From: Cyclobacteriaceae bacterium
GTDB lineage: Bacteria; Bacteroidota; Bacteroidia; Cytophagales; Cyclobacteriaceae
Length of the DNA: 64,000 bases
Direction of reading: 5' to 3'
NCBI GenBank assembly: GCA_016786585.1
Contig: JAEUUI010000024.1
Coordinates: 62,001 to 126,000 of the forward strand
Shown piece by piece: positions 63,005 to 64,000 of this stretch. Under the pieces are notes generated by a model. It searched no databases, was not told where the DNA came from, and worked only from the letters and a program-made list of their open reading frames with translations. The first letter of the stretch is position 1; each line of letters opens with the position of its first letter. A program made the translations under genes and the position numbers.

Positions 63005-64000
63005 ATGCGGATAACGTTTCCTCACGATTTCATTTTTGGAACAAGTACCGCAGCTGCTCAGATTGAAACAGCATTCGATCACGACTGGCAACACGTGAAA
63101 GCACGTGATGGCGCAGTGTTCGACCGGACAACCGATCACGAGCATCGTTTCAAAGAAGACGCGGAAATTATTGCATCACTCGCTCCATCCTATCGCATGA
63201 GTCTCATGTGGAGCAAGCTCCAGCGAAAACCATTTGACACATTTGATTCCCAAACCGTTCAGGAGTATTATAATTTCCTGCAAGACCTCAGGCGCAGAAA
63301 CGTGAGCATTATGATGGTGCTTCATCACTTTACCAACCCAACCTGGTTCGCAAAAGCAGGTGGTTGGGAAAAGGAAGAAAATGTGATGATGTGGGTCGAC
63401 TTTGCCAGGAAAGTTGTTGACGAATTCGGGCAGTATGTTTCGTACTGGAATACATTTAACGAACCGAATGTTTACGCAAGCTACGGATGGTTAACAGGCT
63501 TCTTCCCTCCATTTAAAAATAATCCATTATTGGCAGGAAAGGTTGTGAAGAACATGGGCAAGGCTCATGATCTTGTTTACGACTATATCAAACAAAAACA
63601 CCCTGATCAGCCTGTGGGCATTTCACATAACTGCACCATCTTCGCAGCGGAAAATTTTCTTGGCTGGTTTCCGGCTACGCTGGCCGATTGGTGGTTTATG
63701 GAATACATTCCGGGCCACTTCGAAAAAGTTGACTTCTTCGGAATGAGTTATTATACACGCATAGCAAGCGACCCCTACCCGATCACCTACATCGACACGC
63801 CCCACAAGATGAAGGCGCTGAACAAACGCCATGACGATATCTGGGAATATCATCCGGAAGGCTTGCGTACATGCATTGACCGCTACTGGAACAAATACAA
63901 GAAGCCGATCATTATCACTGAAAATGGCGTGTGCGATGAAAGCGATTTCCTGAGATTACAAGCTATCCAGGATTACGCTCAAATTGTACACCAGGCCATT
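63005..64000 (+). CDS. Glycoside hydrolase family 1 enzyme (3' truncated by window edge)
   Basis: 332 codons from ATG 63005 to the right edge without a stop. The N-terminal DFIFGTSTAAAQIE, acid/base E153 in NTFNEPN and nucleophile E306 in ITENG are the GH1 marks, as is FFGMSYYTR between them. No signal peptide, so probably cytoplasmic. Typical action is beta-glucosidase, 6-phospho-beta-glucosidase or beta-galactosidase; specificity is not visible. The N-terminal QIET replaces the more usual QIEG, so it may be a divergent subgroup. It starts 5 bases after the M15 stop. Confidence 0.9.
   Translation, partial: MRITFPHDFIFGTSTAAAQIETAFDHDWQHVKARDGAVFDRTTDHEHRFKEDAEIIASLAPSYRMSLMWSKLQRKPFDTFDSQTVQEYYNFLQDLRRRNVSIMMVLHHFTNPTWFAKAGGWEKEENVMMWVDFARKVVDEFGQYVSYWNTFNEPNVYASYGWLTGFFPPFKNNPLLAGKVVKNMGKAHDLVYDYIKQKHPDQPVGISHNCTIFAAENFLGWFPATLADWWFMEYIPGHFEKVDFFGMSYYTRIASDPYPITYIDTPHKMKALNKRHDDIWEYHPEGLRTCIDRYWNKYKKPIIITENGVCDESDFLRLQAIQDYAQIVHQAI

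Overview
The window looks like a chromosomal segment of a Bacteroidota bacterium, most likely a Cytophagales-type one. The support is: SprB-repeat lipoproteins, DUF5777 and DUF5686 outer-membrane proteins, weak Shine-Dalgarno signals, several TAnnTTTG-like -7 elements, a SerB-SerA fusion, and ECF sigma factors paired with single-span regulators. No rRNA, tRNA, CRISPR, phage, IS element or replication origin was found. Almost everything is core or conserved-accessory chromosome. Both edges cut genes: a DUF3999-like membrane protein on the left and a GH1 glycosidase on the right.

Region 1 (about 0.8-8.8 kb, minus strand) is a tight nine-gene run that reads like one operon. In transcription order it holds an ECF sigma factor, a TM/beta-barrel regulator, two tandem paralogous SprB-repeat lipoproteins with CX4CH haem-like motifs, YceI, a DUF5777 barrel, a sodium:solute symporter, OsmC and O-succinylhomoserine sulfhydrylase. 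It is the best candidate here for an undescribed envelope system. Region 2 (9-18.5 kb, minus) is housekeeping: thrS-infC-rpmI-rplT, a large DUF5686 outer-membrane protein, SanA-like, a DUF151-UvrBC protein and etfBA.

Region 3 (18.5-28.5 kb) is mixed: TPR and YbjN-like small proteins, a YtcJ-like amidohydrolase lipoprotein, a CbbX-class AAA+ ATPase with a duplicated N-terminal beta domain, DnaB, an Mpl-like Mur ligase, a DnaQ-like exonuclease and an M48 lipoprotein protease. Region 4 (28.5-43.7 kb) is metabolic and envelope: a GH13 amylase, an FAH-family protein, an M23 peptidase, Bcp, an MG2-like secreted protein with a partner gene, a serine beta-lactamase-like hydrolase, a split transketolase, and the serine pathway as a SerB-SerA fusion plus SerC.

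Region 5 (43.7-54.5 kb) holds a second ECF module (TTG-start sigma factor, anti-sigma-like membrane protein, Spy-like periplasmic protein, outer-membrane protein), an M1 aminopeptidase, ligA-DUF6913-dapA, an uncharacterised protein and groES-groEL with dyad-rich upstream DNA. Region 6 (54.6-64 kb) has a TerB-like protein, an AT-rich lipoprotein isolated between terminators, the peptide transporters POT and OPT, GTP-type PEP carboxykinase, an uncharacterised exported protein, an M15 peptidase and the partial GH1 gene.

All functional calls come from reading the sequence by eye. No database search was run.
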